A stretch of 64,000 nt of DNA from Nelumbo lutea (GCA_022828595.1 JAKGHH010000002.1:104157254-104221253), one strand, 5' to 3'. Counted from the stretch's first letter, positions 10,417 through 22,878 are shown. The notes: generated by a model from the sequence alone, not told the origin. Numbers and translations are program-made.

Positions 10417-12371
10417 TGAAGGAATGGTAGGATCCATCTAATGGACGCCAAAAATGTTGCGGAATGGGTGGTCGAATTTAAAAAATTTCCTACCTTCCTC
10501 CAACTGGGAATCGTATTCCCTCAATTTAGAATACCATATTCAAGGATCTTATTTGAACCATAATAGAACCAGATCTGAACCACAAGGTAAAAGAGGGGAT
10601 TATACCTAATCCGGAGAAGCAGTATCTCCCAAAGTTGGTGTTCACGCCCAAAGAAGAAACCAAGATCCGCTCCTGCTGAAGATGACACAACTGTGGATGG
10701 AACGGAACCAGCAGGGTGTGTCCTACACACTGGATCCTTCGCAAGAATCCTCTGGAAACTCTGAATACCGAATCTTCTTCAGTCTTTCTTGCAGGACTGA
10801 AGTCAAGAACTGATTTCTTGACTTCCTATTGTTGCAAAGATCGAATCTTGCAATAGTGAATGGCGGTGGTAGGAGGAGAACTCCAGGGACGAAGATGGCT
10901 GAACTGCTTTTCTTCTCTCTGGAGTATGAATGAGATCTAATCTCAACTCGTAGGGAGTTTTCTTTCACCAAAACCCTAGTTCGAATTCTGATATATTTTC
11001 TCTTGGATTTTCTCCTCCTTTCTTCTTGATTAAGAAACCTTCTAATTAGGGGTTATCCCAATCCAAATTTGTATTTGGATAGGGGATTATCTTAATCCTA
11101 TCTACAGATTAAGTTAGTTTACTCCTGATCTTATCAAGAGGTTACCAGATTCAAATCTAATTTGAATTTGGTCTCCTAGAGTGGATAAGGTTAAAGGCCC
11201 AATCCTTTTACTAACATTAATCTCAGATTCGCCCCATAGATGGGTGATCATATCAGCCTAACTCGAAATGGGCTTTTGGCCCATTACATGCTCAGTGTTT
11301 AACTAGTTTCCAATCTGCTGCCTAGTTGGGCTTCTTTGTATGGTGTGGGACCCAAGCATTGATCTACACACCAGCCACATGGGTTCGGCCCAGCCTTTAA
11401 TACAAGGCCCAGCCGAATTCACTGAAAGACTCAGTAAACCCCTAAGCCCATCATATGGACCCTATGGGCCCAACACTTACATTAAGTGGTCCCTGGGCCA
11501 AACCATCTTATAAAAACCCAGGGACTGTGGGCAGGTGCAAGATTAGCCCATCAGGTACTACCCTAAATGGTATTACACTTAACCTCTCAGCCCTTAATGA
11601 TCAAACACTGCCCGACAAGAGAGGACCTCTCCCTCGGCTGCAAGGAACAGTGCCGCACTCTCCACTCACATGGATCCCGGGAATTAAAACCATTTGCAAA
11701 CATTTTGAAACCGTGCATATATATATATATATATAAATATATTAATTTTGCAAAACAAAATTCCAACGATTGAAATCAACTGCCGACAGTTTGGTTTCCA
11801 TCAGAGAGAGTGCCTTTCCCGATCATTACCCTTTGTCCGACAAATGGGCTGATCCTGTCACTATGATCACCCACTCAAATGAATTCTCAGACTGTCCCAA
11901 CATACCCAGGTTTTGACTCCCATCTTAGGATCTCACTGATTGGCATATCAAAGACAGCCCGATCCGACACCTAATGAAATGTCATAATTGAGTCTAGGGG
12001 TCAGGTGTAACTTTCCAATTTTGCCCATCTGTCTCCAAGGTCCAGGGCAACACTGGAAATCTGGTCCGGTTAAAGGATTCAAGTAATTCCATACTGCATG
12101 TGCCTCGGGTCTTACCCTGGTGGCTGAGACAGGCCATCCCAACACTTGGTGGCACACCAGTATCAGCCTTGGCAGGATAAATCTCCCTAGACTTATCCAA
12201 CGGCTATAAATATTTAAAACTAACACGAGTCTCTATAAGTGTCCAGTTTTAGGGTCTTACACAGAATTAAACCAAACAACATGAATCAAACATGCACTTT
12301 ATTTATTTCCACTAAATAACAAAAGTACATCAAATCGGATTGAAGCTAAGGGCATACAAAACTGTTTAACA
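10417..12371 (+). mobile_element. Solo LTR, 1955 bp, LTR family 'L1.9'
   Basis: The element begins TGAAGGAATGG, ends TTTAACA, and is flanked by the perfect 5-bp duplication AGAGG. No gag or pol lies inside. Related copies are at 59,687-61,594 and about 30,861-32,790. A TATAAAAA at 11,509-11,516, conserved in the 30.9-kb copy, suggests plus-strand orientation. The size and the absence of internal domains fit a solo LTR left by LTR-LTR recombination. Long LTRs of about 2 kb occur in Tekay/Del-type gypsy elements, but that family assignment is a guess. Short ORFs within it are spurious. Confidence 0.88.
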
Positions 12372-12376
12372 AGAGG
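12372..12376. repeat. Target-site duplication AGAGG, right
   Basis: This is the right copy of the 5-bp duplication created by the LTR element insertion. Confidence 0.9.
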
Positions 12377-13180
12377 GTGGCTTAAATAGAAAATTAGATG
12401 GGATCAAGACAACAATTTTTTTATGGGTTTTGATTAATTGTAATATAGATTGATGCAGTTCATGAAAACCTTTTCAGAATTGCTGTTTGTTAATCAATTT
12501 TTGAATGGATGCATTTTTTGAAGGACAAGACATGGAGGATGGTCAGAAAGAACAATAATTAGTGCATTTGAGAAAACACTATATTTGCTATTTTCATTCT
12601 AATCATGAGTAATTTGCTCCATTTTAACAATTCCTTTTGCCCCACTTGAAATGTTTCAAAGTATGTTCTATTTGAACACACCTTATGCATTCATGTTTAA
12701 AAGTTGCTCATAGTACACGAACAATCTCAGAACGTTGATCCTCACCATTCACTTGTCTACTAAGACTATTATCAAGAAAAGCTGCAGCCACTTAACATCA
12801 ATCCACTGCTGTACTATGAAATGTGGATTTCTTGTAATCTTATAGGATTGATGGGGGCAGTCATGAACTAGATATTGGGAATCTGGTCCAGATCCAATAA
12901 ATTAAATATGTCAATCATGAGCTTATTTGCTTAGTATAGGCTTCAAAATTGAAATTTCTCGCCCATGTGTCAAAGTTAACTGTATTTCTGTCCCATAGCA
13001 CGTTTAAAGAAATCTGTAGAATGAGAATATGACTGAGAAAGAGAATACTGGATGACGATTGGTAATAAAGTGTTGTCTCACCAATGACAAATGGGATGGG
13101 ATCTTGAACCGTTTACTTAGAGATCGATGAGTAATTCTTTATAAGCTTTCTTTTTCACCTTTTCGGTAGAAAATGATTCT
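12377..13180 (+). repeat. RLK remnant A, distal 3' flank
   Basis: It resumes the alignment with copy C (46,930-47,420) immediately after the solo LTR, and beyond 12,870 it continues where copy C has been cut off. Remnant B (29,790-30,760) is the more diverged third copy. No coding sequence is seen. Confidence 0.7.
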
Positions 13181-13242
13181 TTAATCTTTGTAGACTTGGA
13201 AGGATAGAAAGGCAAGAAACAGTAGTTGATCATATAATACAA

Positions 13243-13612
13243 AAGCTGTCTTTGGCATCGGTGCGGGGAACACATAGGTTGGGTATGTGTGAGTTGTAAG
13301 CTCAGAAAACGGTGCTACCACATAGGCTGTTTTCTAGGAAAATAGTACAGGTTTTGTTTATTGCCACTGTATCAATGCTGTAGAGCCGTTTTCAGCATTG
13401 GTCATATTATTCAACGTTCAAAGTAATGCCATATCATTGCACCGCTGGCAGTAACGGACTGTTTTCCAATGTATGGTCTGAAGTAACATTTTTTTCTGAA
13501 AAAAACGACACCAAATAAGAGGCTATTTTCTGAAGTATACCGCTTTTTTTGATGTGACACCTATATGGCATCGTTTTCTCAGAAAACAGCATTGATGCCA
13601 AACACCACCTTG
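13243..13612. mobile_element. MITE-like element with imperfect terminal inverted repeats
   Basis: The left end contains ctttggcatcggtg and the right end cattgatgccaaacacc, which are inverted copies extending about 22 bases with mismatches. Inverted ttttctgaaaa-type motifs lie inside. The ends resemble the xTGTTTGGCAxC class of small plant foldback elements. No convincing target-site duplication was found, so the exact ends are approximate. Confidence 0.45.
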
Positions 13613-13904
13613 GTATAAGGGGATTGACCTGAGTACCATTACAGATGAGGGGACCACGACTAGACCAACTATGACTAAGTCGATTTGGTTCATTAAGTGC
13701 TGAATATTTCAGCACAAATAATGAATATTCTAGAAACTAGGCGAGTATTCTTAAACAAGAAACAAACATGAAAATATTCTAGAAACAAATTAGCCACATG
13801 CTCAAAGGATGCAAAATCATGTGATAACTAGTCTCTGGTTCCAATACGATTTCTAAGGAATTAGCTCAAAGGATGCAAAATCAAATTTTGAGCAAACATC
13901 GGAA

Positions 13905-14065
13905 GTCACTGTGATCTCCAACTCGGTCATTGCTATCTCCAACTTAAACCACAATCTCCAACTTGATAATCGTGATCTCCAATTCAGTTGCCACAGTCTC
14001 CAACTTTTCTCACTATGATCACTCACTCAGTTACCATGATCTCCAATTCAGTTGCCACCCCGTAA
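13905..14065. repeat. Degenerate minisatellite built on 'tctccaact'
   Basis: About seven spaced copies of (a)tctccaayt occur every 20-28 bases between 13,914 and 14,050, interleaved with cagttgccac. It is non-coding. Confidence 0.7.
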
Positions 14066-14231
14066 TCACATCCACCTTACCTATAATAACTTCGTTAATT
14101 GTCTAACTTTTTTGTACAGTCAAGAGACAGTTTAATGATTTAACTTTGTTCAATTGATATGATCGAATCAAAATAAAGTAAAAAAATGCAAACACACAAA
14201 ATATCATGGTTATATAGCTAAAATCAAAATA

Positions 14232-14497
14232 TCATTCCACCATGGTTCAAAGTATCGATAAGATACACATTTCAGCCATATCATACCGGTACTTAGAAAC
14301 GGTCAAAACATATATTTTTTTTTAGTTTTTTTCCAAGTTTAGTTTTTAGGAAGCTTAAAACGTGTTTTTTATTATTAAAAAAATTGGGGGTCTAAAACAC
14401 CTGGAAGCAGGCATTTCAGACCGTATTGTTTTCAAAAGATACGATACGGTATGCCCCGTATGCGTATCGTATCGATACTTTAAACCATTCATTCCAC
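14232..14497. mobile_element. MULE-type MITE, 248 bp, with 9-bp target-site duplication
   Basis: The element proper is 14,241-14,488. The left end is atggttcaaagtatcgata and the right end tatcgatactttaaaccat, inverted repeats with one mismatch in 19. The 9-bp TCATTCCAC flanks it at 14,232-14,240 and 14,489-14,497. Nine-base duplications are characteristic of Mutator-like elements. The interior holds further inverted gatacgatacgg-type motifs and a T-rich run but no ORF. Confidence 0.82.
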
Positions 14498-15769
14498 AAC
14501 GCCACTATCAATGTATTTTATGGGTAAAATTCAAAAACCGTTGGCTCTTTCCTCCTTGAAACTTACTCTAGTCAAGAAGGGAAACAACATTCGACCATCG
14601 GAGGTTTTCTGGTGGAGAAGTGAGGCAACATTTCTAGTTTATGCACAGGGGAACTATTGCCAATGGTTGTTATTCACCAGCAAGGTTGGCTGAGAAATGT
14701 GTTAATCAAATTAAAGGCCACCTAATCTTTTACTCACATCTTGGATTTATGACATTGGTTTTCTAGTGAAATGCCAAATGATGAATTCTTGGTTTTGATT
14801 GCATATCAGAAATAAAACTAATTGTTACACCGTTCAACTTTTCCCCTGTTTTGCTTTTGGGTTTTATGTATTTATAGAAACTTTTGAATGCATCTTATTT
14901 TCTCAGACTGTCACACGAAATGACATTTATTGAATGTCTGATTTGGTTTTTGTGGGCTTCATCAAATTTGTGGTTTGGGATTTGATAAAGCATTATTCTG
15001 TTTGATCCCCAATTTCTTATCGGTTGGCTGATGGTTACTCATTTACAAGCCATCAATGATGTTAGTAACACCTTCAAAAGAAAATGTTAACAAGTTACAA
15101 CACAATAGAGGGATTTATTTCTTGTCCTTAAGAGCATTGGTTATTTTTCCATGTGGTATTGATGAGAATACTTGCATCTGTTTGTGAAATGCAATCCTAA
15201 TAGCAAGAGAAACGATAAAAAAAAGCTCTAGTGAGAAATTGTTCAAGTGGGGAAGTAGAGATATTGTAGAAAATGAAGAACAACTACTGGTCAAGAACAG
15301 TTGTCGGTAAAGAACAGTGGCTAGTGAAGAACAATTGCCAAAAAAAATGGGAAATATCATTTGATAAATGGAATATTTTGAATGATGGTGCCATTGCAAG
15401 TGTTTAGTGGTGTTAGGGTATAAACTCTATTCTTTTGCTTTGAAAAAAAGACCTATATAATCGCAAGAGTGTTGTTAATCGAATGAAAGCATTTTTACAA
15501 TTTTAATATATTTTCAATGATGCCTTAATGATTTATTAGGGGTAATTTTGTAACTTTATACGTTTTCCATCTAGGTTAGTGATGGATGGAGGTTTCTATT
15601 GATTTTTTAAAAAGTTCAGGATAGTTATTTATTAAAATTAAACTACATGAGAGGTTTTTATGATTATGAGAAACTTAAGGGGAGGTTTCTGTATTTTACC
15701 TCTTCTTTTTATTTAGATAACCCACGGTCAACACTTTACTAGACAAGTTGTATACCATACCTGATGTAG
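14498..15769. other. Intergenic, nothing recognised
   Basis: This stretch is AT-rich. A degenerate tandem of about 20-24-bp units containing aagaacarytg lies at about 15,265-15,340. No gene is supported, and the minus-strand ORF at 15,115-15,399 has no family motif. Confidence 0.4.
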
Positions 15770-16158
15770 GCACATGTGGCAAGACCCCACGTGGCATGGA
15801 CCAGATAAGATTTTGGCCATCTATTCCTAACTACCTCCAACCACTCTATGGCAAGGTCAACTTTAAAAGGGGGGTGCCTAGCTTAAGGCAAAGCCATCTT
15901 CCTCATTCTTGCTCTCTTGCATTCCTCCTTTCAAGAGACATCGTCTAAGCTCTAAGGACCAAGATTTGAGCCCTCATCTCAAGTCTCAAGCCTAGCTCCA
16001 CCCCTCTCTAAGCACCTGACTAACTTGACCGTCAGAGTCTCTACCCTTGGTGTAACACTCAAGGCCTCTGACGTGTGCTCTTCTCCTACTCATAGGTTGG
16101 ACTCATCGGCCTCAGATATCAGTGAAATTACTTTGTTGCCCTCAGCCCCATCCTTGGC
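15770..16158 (+). repeat. Gypsy LTR fragment, matches 62,951-63,310
   Basis: This segment is colinear with the LTR-like region at the 3' end of the large gypsy element (for example ccaaccactctatggcaagg near 15,837 and near 62,993, cattcttgctctcttgcatt, and gcctctgacrtgt). The match stops at ccccatccttg, exactly where the next element begins. Confidence 0.7.
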
Positions 16159-16926
16159 TAGGGATGGAAATTTTGCGAGAATTTTTGGGTATCCGACCCA
16201 TCCCATCCCTAATAGGACCCGTTTATCAAGACCCTATAGGGTTTGAGAATTTAGATTAAAGCCATATAGGGTTTGGGATTTTAGATTAAAACCCTATAGG
16301 GTTTGGGGTGGGTTTGGGTTTTGACTTTAGGGTATTCGATACCTGATACCAAGGATACATAAATATAAAGCCATTATATTATATATCATGCACAATTTAT
16401 AAATTTTAAGTACTAAGATAATTATTCTATCATTAATAGTTTATTTTTATAAATTTCTTGGGATTAAAATCATCATTTGATGTAAATTTGGATTTGATAG
16501 ATTGCTTATTTCATTTATTTATAAAATGCTACTTTTAAATATTATTTCTTTTATTTTTTAGTTGGAATTGTTAATCATATATACGTATTGATTGTTTTGA
16601 TGAACACAAAAGTTAATAAAATCTATTTTATTTCACTAAATAACATAAAAGGCGAGATGGATTAGTGGCTTAAAGTAGTGCTAAGAGATTTGTCGCTATT
16701 ATTAATTGATCTGGGTTTAAGTCACATTAAGAAACTTTTTTTTTTAGTAGAAAACATTTGGTCAAGGGGTTTAATGGGTGGGACTGGTCAGGACGGGTTT
16801 AACGGGTTTGGGAAATTGAGAGGAAAAGTTAGACGGGTTTGGGACATGTTTGGAATCAGGGATACATAGGTATGTTCGGGAATGGGTAAGGCAATGGCAT
16901 GGGTACCCTACCTGTTGCCATTCCTA
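16159..16926. mobile_element. Non-autonomous hAT-like element inserted in the gypsy LTR
   Basis: The ends are TAGGGATGGAAA and, inverted, TAGGAATGGCAA. Candidate 8-bp duplications are TCCTTGGC (left) and TCCTTAAT (right), matching at five of eight positions. The interior has three tandem copies of about 30 bases around ctatagggtttgrga, an AT-rich middle and gggtttgg-rich flanks. There is no transposase ORF. The class is inferred from the TIR type and the 8-bp spacing. Confidence 0.55.
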
Positions 16927-16999
16927 TCCTTAATGTCTTCTATCGAGAAACACTTAAGTGATAAAATCTTGCTATTTGACAAAACAACAATAAAACTTC

Positions 17000-19900
17000 G
17001 GAGCTAAATGATAACGGTTTTTTACATATCTTACAAAGTGATATTGAAAGTGTTTTTGAAAATAACTATATATAATTATTATTATTATTATATATTTTTT
17101 TCATGTACATTTTGAGTAAAGTCTAGCATCAAATATACTTGGTTAAAAATCTAAAGGCTCTAAAAATAAGAAACTTGTATTATCGAAGATGTCAGCATCA
17201 CAATAACATCGATTTACCTATATATCATCAACAAGTAAGAGAAATTCCAGCCACTAATTCGAAGTTTAAAAGGTGCAACTGTCAGTAACAACATATGTAA
17301 AAGTGACTAAATCTCATGGCTTCGGTGCCAAAATGAAAAAAAATCAAGACCGATTTGGAACATTGAGTAAACCAAGAGTAGTTGATAACCAAAAGTCAAC
17401 AAGGAAATATACAACTCTTGATATAAATAGTTAGACCACCGTCATCCTCCGTGATGATTAATTGAACATGTTCAGGGATGAGGTTTCTCTTGAACTACTT
17501 TAATTGTAATGGGAATAAGTTGTCAAATAAGCATAAGTACAATTCAACTCTTAATTTACAATCAATGAAAACCCCACAAGACGTAATTCTGTACAACCAT
17601 GGACAACACAAAAATACAACATCAAGCTGATGGTGTAAATTATGAACAAGTTTAACAGAAGAGTATTCAAGCATCATATGCCTAATAAACTGGATATAAG
17701 ATCATAATAAATGATACGAAACAATTTGAGACGAAGGGCAGTGAAAATTGGTGCTATTCCATGATGGACCATAAAAGGTGAATAACATTTGGAAATATTT
17801 ATTTGGACATGAAATTAACTTACTGATAAATTCTTTTTTTTTTTTTTTGCAATAAGGTAAAATTAAAAGGCCTATCGATAGCAAAGTTGCAACAGAGAAC
17901 ATGAAAATATATTGATGAGAATTTGGAGTGTCGAATGTGTGTACCTTTGGAGTTGAAGAAAACATGAATGAATTGGAATTGGATGGAAATCCAAGACTAT
18001 CGCATGTGTGTACCTTTGGAGTTGAAGATGATTTATGTCCCCCATTAAAATTTAGGACTACCATCTTAACTCCTCGATTTGAAGCACCGTGTCTACTCAT
18101 AATGAATTGGAAATTGCTCCAATGGCATTAGTCAAAAAGAAAGAATCCCGTAAACAAAATAAAAAATATATACAAAAAGAAAAATAACAGATCTAATTAA
18201 GATACCACCGAATTTGGGATGGCTCCGCATATATCAACTACGACTTGGGAAGGCATTGGATCGGGTTGACCTCAAATTGTTTTTGAACGAGAACGATGCT
18301 ACAAGAATGTGATATCTCAAATCCAAACAAAAGCACGATAAGGATAGGCTTCGGCAACGCCAACTTTTGTGAAAGAAGAAAAAAGAGGTCATAAGATCTG
18401 AGGGCTGGGAAAAGTCCCCCCCTCCCCCCTTAAAGCACTGTGGTGGATCTAAAATCAAGAGATTGAAGATAAAAAAAAATACATGGAGACGATACTAGAA
18501 TCAAAACGTCTATCACAAAGCGATCCAACAACTTCTAGAAGTGGACTTAAAAACGAAGAAAAACAAAGAATTTGATCTAAGATACCAGCAATACGTTTTA
18601 GCTACAAATACCACGGAAGGCAAGATAGATACGCCATAACAGAGATTCTCAAAAGAAAAGAAAAAAAAAAACGGCATAAAAAATGATCACTAGGCAATCT
18701 AGCAACTTCCTAAGACCAAAATCAAAACATAGAAAACAGAGAAGTAGATTTATGATTAAAAATAAATGAAGAGAATAAAATAGGCAGAGGATGCATGATA
18801 ATCGAATAGACAAGAAAAATGTGGAATTCATTCAGCAATGAACCAGGCATGTGCATCGGACTTTTGATGTTCCATTCTATGACGACGAAGCTATGCCTCT
18901 CCATTTGTTGAAGCAGGCAGTAGGGAAAGGAATGATCGAATAAGAAGAAGAAGAAGAAGAAGAAGAAAGGGAAAAAAAGATAGAGAGAGAGATTGTGATA
19001 AGGGTGGGAAGGGTTGTAGTAGTGAGATAGTGCTCTGTATTCAAATGGGGTCAAAGAGACGAATCTGATAGTGGCAGTGATGGTAAGGAAACAACAAACC
19101 AAGGGATGGGGAAGGTGTTCGAGAAGACTCCCACTACCGTGAACTTTTGTTGCCATTGTTAATGAAATTTGGGGAACTCCTACTAGATGCAGCTTTATCA
19201 ACCAGGTTTCCATATTGGATCTGGTGTATCTAGAGTTCTCAATAGTGGTTATCGTAGGAGGTCGAAGGCTCGTGTTTGTTGAGTTGGGGTATGATGACGA
19301 CAATCCTGCGGTCGTTGTCTAATGATGCCCAAGGAAGATGAAGGTAGACGGATGCCTTGTCATGACTGGAATCGATCGTGGGAAGTGGTGACAGGAGACC
19401 ACATTGGCTTGTCGTCTTGATTACGGTGGCAAATAGGAGGTTAAAACAAGGTCCCTATAAATCTCTGCAAATCTTTCTTTCAACCACCATCCTTAACTCT
19501 CACCCGATGAAATTCTCGGAGATCGGAGATGGTAACCAGAGATTCTAATGTAAGCACCATGGTAAGGCAAGGGTTGGTTAGTCTTCAAAGGTTTGGAGAT
19601 GGTGGCGGGAAAGAGAGAGGATGTGGGGAAGAGAATAGAGAATGGAGTTTCTTCTCTCTTAGAAATCCTAGGTCAATATTGTATTATGTTGTCCCCTGGA
19701 GAAAAAGTCTCTCCTCCTTTTATAGAGAGAAAGTTAAGGTTATCAAGGAAGAAGTTCTTTCTTGTTAGGAAAGATGATCTTTTCTTTTTGAAAAGAAAAT
19801 ATTTCCTTTTGTTTGAATAATAATGGATCATTATTAGAGAATTCTATCCCTTTGGATTCTCTCCGTGTGCAAGCCTATTATACTGATGTGGTGCGAGTGA

Positions 19901-20460
19901 TGCCATTGTTTGGCAGACATACTTTCATTAAACTCACATGCATAATTTAAAAACACACGTATAACCAACATTTATTCCTGATCTATTGTGATTCCACGGT
20001 TCTATAACGGTCTCAGGTTCATGACAACTCTGCATGTTTCCGAAGTTCATCGTGAATTTGTGCACATCTTTATAGATCACCGTAGATTCGTGTGTATCTA
20101 AGCTTTATTGCAAGTTTATATATGTCTAAGGTTTATTGCAAATTCACACTATCTGATGTTTATCGTGACCCATTTCAAATATGAGTTCATCACCATCGCG
20201 GATCTGCGATGAACTTATCATAAACGTGTGATGGGTTATGGATTTATTATCGGTGTCCATATAGTGTTAGTTTGACACCTTCTATACTCTAATAGTCTTA
20301 GTAACCACTATGTACCCACAGTAGGAAAAACATAACAACATACATGTCAAACACATTTACACGGAAGCAAACCAACTTATTACTTATTACTTGGATAATA
20401 ATGGCTAGGAATCGGATGGACAACATCTCTCCCCCATGCATTTGAATGCAATCAATGGGC
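17000..20460. other. Unassigned AT-rich region with microsatellites
   Basis: I recognise no gene here. Contents include a T-rich/A-rich run at 17,830, a 76-base spaced duplication of gtgtgtacctttggagttga (about 17,936 and 18,006), an (AAG)n tract at about 18,944-18,966, and a minus-strand TATAAAAGG at 19,716-19,724 that could belong to an LTR promoter. ORFs on both strands up to 193 aa lack known motifs and overlap low-complexity sequence. Confidence 0.4.
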
Positions 20461-20461
20461 G

Positions 20462-20482
20462 CCCCCCCCCCCCCCCCCCCCC
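20462..20482. repeat. Homopolymer tract of 21 C
   Basis: The sequence contains an uninterrupted run of 21 C preceded by atgggcg and followed by aattttt. Its length may be inexact because sequencing often miscounts such runs. Confidence 0.8.
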
Positions 20483-20589
20483 AATTTTTCTAATGAGCTT
20501 GTTCTTTTCCTCCGTTTTTGTGCAAAACACACTTTAAAATGTTGCTTAAGTAGTACTAGTCTATTCTCTACCATACGCCTTTTTCTAAA

Positions 20590-22878
20590 TAAAGTTGTAT
20601 TATCAGCCTTGGTCTACACATTTATTTACCATTAGGATGTTATCAGTAATTTGTATATTTCTAATGAAAGAATATTGATTTTCAAAGATTTCATCACCAA
20701 TTACTCTCGCTAGTCATCCATCGCCATGTTGGCATCCAGTGCAACCTCAGATGACCATGGGACTTTAAGTAGCATCAAGTCGGAACTTGCTCGCCAATAG
20801 GATGGATTCATGTCACATTGGAGTACCCAAGCTCAGTTGGAGACAGCTTGGTGAAGACCGAGCTACAACGCCAATTGTCACCTTAGAGGGTTTATATAGC
20901 ACAAGCATCAGACGAGTTCCTTGATCTCATAATAGCTGACCTACATCACTTGCTCATTTTGTACCAAGAAGACCATTTAATACCCTTGATATGCTTGGGG
21001 GCATGCCACTCATTTAGCAGTAGTTACAAAAGTCTCCCCTGTTTCTTTGGAAAAAGGAAAGTGGTCGACTCACTGATTGTCCTCAAGTGTCCTTAAGATC
21101 CGGGGGTTGAGGACCCTTAACTGCAAGAATCTTGGAGACGGTCTAATTGCTCCCCGGAGCTTGTTTAAGGACAGTCCCTCACCCTCAAATGGTACACGCT
21201 CTATTAGCCATTAAACTCTTACTCTGCTCTTTGCTTTGTACTTTCAACTAGATCTCCTGACTCGGCACTAATTTGACGGTTGGAGCCCTCATGCCTGGGT
21301 CCACAACTCGAGCACTCTGACACCATCTCCCTTGCAGAAATAGCTTAAGCGACCTCACTCAATTCATCTTTCCAGCAAGGACAGGAGAAAATCATGCAAA
21401 TCAAAAACCATAGGCACTCTCTAAAAGACTAATTGGTTTGTAGTCTTTTACTTCAAGATTGCTTTCTTTCTAAGAGATAACAACTAAAATGCTAGAGCTA
21501 ATAGTCCAATTACATTGCAATATTTGTTGTACATTAAATCAAAATTCCAAGCAATCATATTAAAGACATCAGATAGTCTAATTATTTTTCAATAGTTCAT
21601 GTTACACAATATGTACTTATCATTAAAGTCTTTAACAACATTAAAGATATCACTATCACATTTTGCTTTATTATAATTCATTCACCTTCATGTTATCATA
21701 AAACATTTTCCATAGAATGCACCATTTTGCCTAAAGTTAATTCTTGGTTCATTTAAGCATATTGTTTGAGAAGCCAGACACAACCTTGGGATTTGGTGTG
21801 AATTCAAACTTGTAGAAAGAAAAGCTCTCCAAGTGAATGCCAGTGGGCCCATATATAGCAGATCTGGACTTGCTTTAATCTCATGTCACTATTCTCTTTT
21901 TCGGAGGACTATTCAGGCTAGGGTCAGAATTTTTAGGCCCAAAGTACAGTTGGGGTGGATGCCTGCTTGAAATTGATGCCAATTCATGGGCGGGCGCTAC
22001 TATATAGAGTGGGGGATTTTGAAAATTTGACATTTTGAATGTTTATAGATTTGTAGTGGAAATCAACAATCTGCATTAAGCCTGTCTGTATTTCTCCATT
22101 TCTTTTTTTTTTTTTTCTAGAAATCTATTATGACCATAGTTAAAAGGCCTTTTACTTATGACTAGTAGTCATAACCCAAGTGGGGGTCTATGACAAGCCA
22201 CCTTTTGGATATCTTTATCATTGGTCCCCGACTATAATATTTGGGCCCCAACAACTATAATATGTCCCTATAAGCCTATTGTATTTTTGCATGAATCCAT
22301 TTTTGGTATCAAGTTCGGTAAAATCGTTGCCTATGCACTATATAATTGTTTTGAGTCTAGTAAACCAAAACACTATTTGAATGGGCTGATTTAAGTATAA
22401 TTGTTTAAATTGATTTTAAACATTGTAATATGTGCCTAACACTTTGTTTTTCCTAATTTTTAATGTTTTCATCAATTACAATTATTTCCTAATTTTTAAT
22501 GTTTTCCTAATATTATAATTCCAAGGAGAGGTGAATGCTGACTTGGTCCAAGTCTTTGAGTTTATTATTCTATTCCAAGTGCTTCTTTACATTATTGTCA
22601 TTGCACATGGGTTTGGTTGAATGAACCATAATTAAGTCCACAACTGGCCTGTGTCTTCTTGACTTGTACCATCTCAGAAAGATGTTATTATTGGCATATT
22701 AATTTTTGCCAAAAATTTGGGTACACATAAAAGCAATGGATAAGATCAGACTCAGGCCACTTCACAATAGAAACCCAACTCACTCCCCGTGGTAAGGTGT
22801 TTTTGTTATTTGCTCTGATCAGTGAGTGGAACGTTGTGACCGCTTGCTTTAGTCTGTTTTCTCTTTGGCAAGCAAAGG
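20590..22878 (+). repeat. NLR-upstream block, copy c (upstream of NLR1)
   Basis: This block is colinear with 35,163-37,669 upstream of NLR2, and from 21,255 also with 33,985-34,960. Shared landmarks include ttgtattatcagccttggtc, ttgacggttgg(a)gccctc and gcttgacacaaccttggg-type words. Part of it looks LTR-derived (gypsy LTRs elsewhere in the window carry a similar ctaacttgaccgtc). Near 22,540 and 22,680-22,800 it differs from the NLR2 promoter by indels. No protein is encoded. Confidence 0.75.
22816..22872 (+). promoter_or_regulatory. Conserved 5' leader of NLR1
   Basis: About 57 bases immediately before the start codon are nearly identical to the NLR2 leader at 37,609-37,665, including gtggaacgttgtgaccgctt. 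Outside this leader the proximal promoters differ, so it is likely transcribed 5' UTR retained by duplication. Confidence 0.5.

Noticed and set aside
11455..12226. ORFs within the solo LTR (also 31,715-32,410 and 60,487-61,189)
   Set aside because: The ORFs recur only because the LTR recurs, their frames are not conserved between copies, and no protein family is recognisable.
16230..16320. Telomere-like gggttt repeats
   Set aside because: They are part of three tandem units of about 30 bases (ctatagggtttg...) within a hAT-like element, not TTTAGGG arrays.
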